Below, piece after piece: positions 7,501 through 9,194 of a stretch of 9,194 nt of DNA (position 1 is its first letter; each line of letters starts with the position of its first letter). The position numbers and the translations under genes are program-made. The notes under the pieces were generated by a model. It worked only from the letters and a program-made list of their open reading frames with translations. It was not told the origin of the DNA and did not search any database. The stretch comes from Granulosicoccus sp964594905 (GTDB lineage Bacteria; Pseudomonadota; Gammaproteobacteria; Granulosicoccales; Granulosicoccaceae), in contig CAZQOI010000094.1 in the NCBI GenBank assembly GCA_964594905.1, forward strand, positions 1 to 9,194, written 5' to 3'.

Positions 7501-9194
7501 AGATCGTCGGTGCTCGGATCTACACTTGAATTGTTTGCCGCGTCTGTTAATGTCGCTACAACTTGATACAGTTGATCTGATAACAATTCTGTTGTCGGTA
7601 TCGAAAGGTCCCAGGTCCCGTCCGAATTAATAACAAGATCACCGTCACCACCTGTATAGACAACATTATTGACTTCTACTTGTAATACCAGGCCAATGCC
7701 ATTGGTAGTGGTTCCAGAGATTACTGGCGTTGAATCCATAGTAATTAGACTTGTCACGCCTGGTGCTGGTGGCGGCGTCTGATCAACGATCAGCTCGCTA
7801 ACACTGACATCCGCGGTTGAGTTGCCTGCCGCATCTGTGACAATTGCAATTACGCTCAAAAATCCTTCTGGTAATTCGTTACCTGTTGGGATCGTTAGAT
7901 CCCAAGTACCGTCACCGTTATCCACGAGGTTGCCATCGCCAGCTGTATAGATGACGTTATTGACTTCGACAGTCAATATCTCGCCAACACCTACTGTTGC
8001 TGTACCGCCAATAGTTGGTGTGCTGGAATTGGTCAGTGCACTGTTAACAGTTGGCAGGACTGGAGCAGTCAAATCAATAATCAGTTCGCTAGGAGAACTG
8101 TCACTGGTCGTGTTGCCTGCGGCATCTTCGACTGTCACGAGGACGTCATACGCTCCCTCTTGCAGCGCATTGGCAGTTGGGATTGTTAGCGTCCAGTTGC
8201 CATTTCCATCGTCGACAAGATTGCCATCACCTGCTGAATACATAACATTGTTGATTTCAACCGTGAGTATCTCGCCAACCCCTACCGTTGCTGTTCCACT
8301 GATCACAGGCGTTGTTGTGTTTGTCTGCTGAGCTGTAACCGTTGGTGCGACTGGAGCAGTCAGATCAATCTCAAGTTCGGAGCTACTAGGGTCGGTACTG
8401 GCGTTCAAGGCGACATCGCTTATCGTTGCTGTCACATCGTAGACACCTTCGTTCAAGGTATCGATGGCAGGTATTGTTAAGTCCCAGGTTCCATCACCAT
8501 TATCAACCAGATTGCCATCACCAGCGGTGTACACCACTGAGTTGACATCGACTGTCAGTATTTCTCCAACACCTACAATCGCTGTACCGCTGATCACAGG
8601 AGTATCGTCATTGGTCACCAAACTCATCACCCCAGGTGATGGTGGTGCCACTGTGTCAACCAGTAACTCATCCACACCAGGGTCTGTACTTGTATTTCCG
8701 GCTGCATCAGTAAGCGTCGCGATTACCTGATACAGGTTGTCGCTCAGTCCAGGTGATGGAATCGTTAACGTCCAGGTACCGTCACCGTTATCAACCAAGT
8801 TGCCGTCACCTGCTGTGTACACCACAGAGTTGACCTCAACTTTAAGCACTAAACCAGTACCCACCGTCGTTGTCCCCATGATCAATGGCGTTGTATCTAT
8901 CGTCGTCTGACTCAACACACCTGGTGCTGGAGGCGGTGTCAGATCAACAAGCAATTCATTCGTAGTACTGTCAATCGATACGTTGCCAGCAGCGTCTGAC
9001 ACAGACACTTCAACGTCATAGGTACTCTCTGCTAGCTCATTACCTGAAGGAATGGTTAAATCCCACGTACCATCACCGTTATCAACGAGATTGCCGTCGC
9101 CTGCGGTGTATGTCTGCAGGTCCAGGTCAACACTCAATGTCTCACCTGCACCAACGATCGCCGTACCGCTAATGGTCGGTAGACTTGAATTGGT
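4584..9194 (-). CDS. Giant surface protein: Ig-like repeats, TSP3 repeats, sorting-like helix, OmpA barrel and OmpA C-terminal domain (5' end outside window)
   Basis: This is the C-terminal 1536 residues of a larger protein; the frame is open to the window's right edge, so the start and signal peptide lie beyond it (residue 1 below is the first visible codon, 9192-9194). Domain order: eight 97-residue Ig-like units (1-775), a ninth Ig-like unit with Cys806 and Cys817 (776-851), a TSP3-type Asp/Gly calcium-binding region (853-1149), GRGGCS plus helix plus RR (1163-1196), a second signal-like helix (about 1200-1226), an OmpA-type barrel (1227-1392), and an OmpA C-terminal domain (about 1424-1531). 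The protein is probably exported, with the barrel in the outer membrane, the last domain on peptidoglycan, and the repeats exposed or periplasmic. Adhesion, surface spacing or calcium-dependent stiffening are plausible jobs, but no ligand can be inferred. No single known gene matches this combination in my recognition. The next gene downstream begins 108 bases on, on the same strand. Confidence 0.9.
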   Translation of the reverse strand, partial: TNSSLPTISGTAIVGAGETLSVDLDLQTYTAGDGNLVDNGDGTWDLTIPSGNELAESTYDVEVSVSDAAGNVSIDSTTNELLVDLTPPPAPGVLSQTTIDTTPLIMGTTTVGTGLVLKVEVNSVVYTAGDGNLVDNGDGTWTLTIPSPGLSDNLYQVIATLTDAAGNTSTDPGVDELLVDTVAPPSPGVMSLVTNDDTPVISGTAIVGVGEILTVDVNSVVYTAGDGNLVDNGDGTWDLTIPAIDTLNEGVYDVTATISDVALNASTDPSSSELEIDLTAPVAPTVTAQQTNTTTPVISGTATVGVGEILTVEINNVMYSAGDGNLVDDGNGNWTLTIPTANALQEGAYDVLVTVEDAAGNTTSDSSPSELIIDLTAPVLPTVNSALTNSSTPTIGGTATVGVGEILTVEVNNVIYTAGDGNLVDNGDGTWDLTIPTGNELPEGFLSVIAIVTDAAGNSTADVSVSELIVDQTPPPAPGVTSLITMDSTPVISGTTTNGIGLVLQVEVNNVVYTGGDGDLVINSDGTWDLSIPTTELLSDQLYQVVATLTDAANNSSVDPSTDDLVIDTTAPPSPGVTGLVINDDTPLISGTATVGAGEILTVEVNNIVYTAGDGNLVDNGDGTWSLTIPATDALAEGGYDVTATITDTAQNTSSDPSSTELEIDLTAPELASTPSLVTNDTTPTLTGNAIVGPDEVLTVEVNGVVYTAGDGNLIVDANGTWTLVIPAADALAEGDYPVQVTISDDAGNSTTFTNPQGLVVDTTSPDVVPDIYGIQTEFRPLLSGSSQEGDGAIVTIRNAAGDLVCSAVVTMGRWSCEPEMDLPAGDNIFSVELTDVAGNFQSASLIVPISNDFDGDGIPNDVEGFGDTDNDGVVDSADLDADNDGLPDSLESSLDSDGDGVPDYLDGDADNDGISDTVEGFGSDINGDFVVDDFIDANQDGLSDDLQVLPLDIPDSDADGIPDYRDVDSDQDGVPDLLETQGTDGDNDGRIDDFMDNDVNGVDDGVQVFVLAAEDTDADGVPNYLDLDSDNDGLSDISEASGLDANGDYTVDSMLDRDRDAIPDSADVDYTGGIDQDLDGIDDSADIDFLFNDGTIAGTPVDGDADGDGIVDQFDPDQNGDGYADDVANALSLGLALPDADANGIPDLQQVHDGFLRTGLKGRGGCSIVSSTEKSIDPMLLMLFVMALISLFSRRQSNRQGAPFSRTKIFGVGAAFFLISNSVHSSDSEGFNRSFYTGFGIGVSQLEPDASEIPFELVDEHDSAFSLFLGADITQRISAELGFADLGQAELTGDQQVEYQVGSISALIYGFNRKSQRERRRGFSAYARLGLSRMYNDTDIPFIRENDNSLLIGAGLEYGFNGGLATRLELSSFDADAHFASVMLLYRIGKRANRQASPESSPIAFVDEPAAAFMAVEDAVIEAKDFAILFDYRSVDLDTTATTISSEILTLLRTSPDTRVFLTGYADTRGSRKTNMSLSEHRVNAVSKILQIRGIDPSRIGTEIFGPTAQFGDMNSADGRRQNRRVQATVVQVPN
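4587..4930 (-). other. OmpA C-terminal peptidoglycan-binding domain
   Basis: The last roughly 110 residues match the OmpA/MotB/Pal domain: FAILFDYRSVDLD, then VFLTGYADTRGS, NMSLSEHRVNAVSKIL, and the closing GRRQNRRVQATV. The aspartate of GYADTRGS and the arginine of SEHR are fifteen residues apart, exactly the spacing of the two residues in OmpA that hold diaminopimelate, so peptidoglycan binding should be intact. This would tie the barrel to the cell wall. Confidence 0.9.
5019..5516 (-). other. OmpA-like outer-membrane beta-barrel domain
   Basis: About 166 residues show alternating polar/aromatic strands typical of eight-stranded OmpA-type barrels. They begin with SFYTGFGIGVSQLEP and continue through FSLFLGADIT, ISAELGFADLG, VGSISALIYGF, FSAYARLGLSRMY, SLLIGAGLEYGF and LATRLELSSFD to a last strand, FASVMLLYRIGKR. 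The G-x-G-x and AxLGL patterns and the length agree with this family. It would insert in the outer membrane through the Bam machinery. Confidence 0.8.
5517..5597 (-). other. Internal signal-peptide-like segment before the OmpA barrel
   Basis: Five residues past the previous helix comes a basic stretch (RQGAPFSRTK), a hydrophobic core (IFGVGAAFFLISNS) and VHS before SDSEGF. The n-, h- and c-regions and small residues at -3 and -1 (Val, Ser) fit a signal peptidase I site, directly before the first barrel strand. It looks like the signal peptide of an OmpA-type protein that has become internal. It could instead be an uncleaved second membrane helix forming a hairpin with the first. Confidence 0.5.
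5607..5708 (-). other. Mid-protein sorting-signal-like segment (Gly-Gly-Cys, hydrophobic helix, Arg)
   Basis: Immediately after the TSP3 region the protein reads GRGGCS, a short polar stretch ending in Asp-Pro, a helix of about 15 hydrophobic residues (MLLMLFVMALISLFS) and then Arg-Arg. This three-part layout is that of C-terminal sorting signals such as MYXO-CTERM, GlyGly-CTERM or JDVT-CTERM, where the protein is cut near the motif and re-anchored. Those signals normally end the protein; here about 340 residues follow. Assignment to one named class is not certain. Confidence 0.55.
5748..6638 (-). repeat. Thrombospondin type 3 (TSP3)-like calcium-binding repeats
   Basis: About 297 residues are built from some eighteen loops of the D-x-D-x-D-G-(I/V/L)-x-D type, for example DFDGDGIPND, DADNDGLPD, DSDGDGVPDY, DSDNDGLSD and DADGDGIVDQ. 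The spacing and the acidic residues fit TSP3 repeats, which bind many calcium ions and form a rigid wire-like stalk. Three copies of an exact 60-residue super-repeat sit at 6330-6509, 6150-6329 and 5970-6149. The region probably acts as a calcium-stiffened spacer between the Ig stack and the membrane-associated part. Confidence 0.88.
6642..6869 (-). other. Ninth Ig-like domain with cysteine pair
   Basis: After the eight similar units comes a shorter, diverged unit of about 76 residues. It keeps the framework (RPLLSGSS, VTIRNAAGD, MGRW, LPAGDNIFSVELTDVAGN) but lacks the DGNLVDNGDG loop. It adds two cysteines eleven residues apart on neighbouring strands, flanking GRW, which suggests a disulfide in the oxidising periplasm or outside. 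It links the Ig stack to the calcium-binding region. Confidence 0.7.
6870..9194 (-). repeat. Eight tandem 97-residue bacterial Ig-like (Big_13/BapA-type) repeats
   Basis: Units begin at 9194, 8903, 8615, 8324, 8033, 7742, 7451 and 7160, so the period is 291 bases, with a single 288-base unit (8616-8903). Each reads T-N-x-x-T-P, ISGTATVG, LTVEVN, VVYTAGDGNLVDNGDGTW, LTIP, a Y-x-V strand, TDAAGN, then ELxIDLTAP as the linker. This is the strand order of bacterial Ig-like adhesin repeats. The DGNLVDNGDG loop is nearly invariant in protein, yet its codons differ between units at many third positions, so the copies are old and held by selection rather than freshly duplicated. More copies may lie beyond the right edge. 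Confidence 0.9.

Noticed and set aside
7951..8331. Plus-strand open frame opposite the Ig repeats (and similar ones at 5838-6263, 7039-7278, 8464-8730)
   Set aside because: These are antisense shadows created by the regular codon pattern of the repeats; their products are low-complexity and match nothing.
9135..9137. TTG codon as the start of the large surface-protein gene
   Set aside because: It falls inside an Ig-like unit, and the frame stays open for 19 more codons to the window edge that read as the normal beginning of that unit. The gene is cut by the window, not started here.
6870..9194. Regularly spaced repeats as a CRISPR-like array
   Set aside because: The period is 291 bases, it is in frame, and it encodes Ig-like domains; there are no short palindromic repeats with unique spacers.

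Overview
The window looks like part of a Gram-negative chromosome, most likely from a gammaproteobacterium. The evidence is a type I pantothenate kinase very close to the Escherichia coli CoaA pattern, an OmpA-type outer-membrane barrel with a peptidoglycan-binding domain, and calcium-binding TSP3 and bacterial Ig repeats of the kind common in marine gammaproteobacteria. The genus cannot be fixed from the sequence. I see no rRNA, tRNA, CRISPR array, insertion sequence or integrase.

Left part (1-2208, minus strand): two adjacent paralogous Gfo/Idh/MocA-family NAD(P)-dependent oxidoreductases, probably co-transcribed from right to left. They are separated by 78 bases that hold a 13-base tandem repeat. 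A good sigma70-like promoter for the pair sits at 2245-2274 and runs into the start of the divergent gene. Their substrates are not readable, but the family mostly oxidises or reduces sugars, inositols and related compounds.

Middle part (2253-3647, plus strand): a small single-pass membrane protein whose C-terminal domain looks like a peptidase-inhibitor I9/propeptide fold, followed 30 bases later by coaA, the first committed step of coenzyme A synthesis. Converging on coaA with only three bases between the stop codons is a GTG-started, amidohydrolase-2/fuconolactonase-like protein (3651-4475, minus) that lacks the usual metal and catalytic residues and may be a pseudoenzyme.

Right half (4584-9194, minus strand): the 3' part of one very large surface-protein gene that runs out of the window. 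At least 1536 residues are visible: eight 97-residue Ig-like repeats, a ninth Ig-like domain with a cysteine pair, a TSP3-type calcium-binding region, a Gly-Gly-Cys plus hydrophobic helix plus Arg segment resembling a C-terminal sorting signal but placed mid-protein, a second signal-peptide-like helix, an OmpA-like eight-strand barrel, and an OmpA C-terminal peptidoglycan-binding domain. It reads like an adhesin and an OmpA porin fused in one frame, possibly processed into two products. This is the most unusual object in the window.

The genes do not form one obvious pathway. The two oxidoreductases and the amidohydrolase-like protein could belong to sugar or sugar-lactone metabolism, but coaA and its partner lie between them on the other strand.
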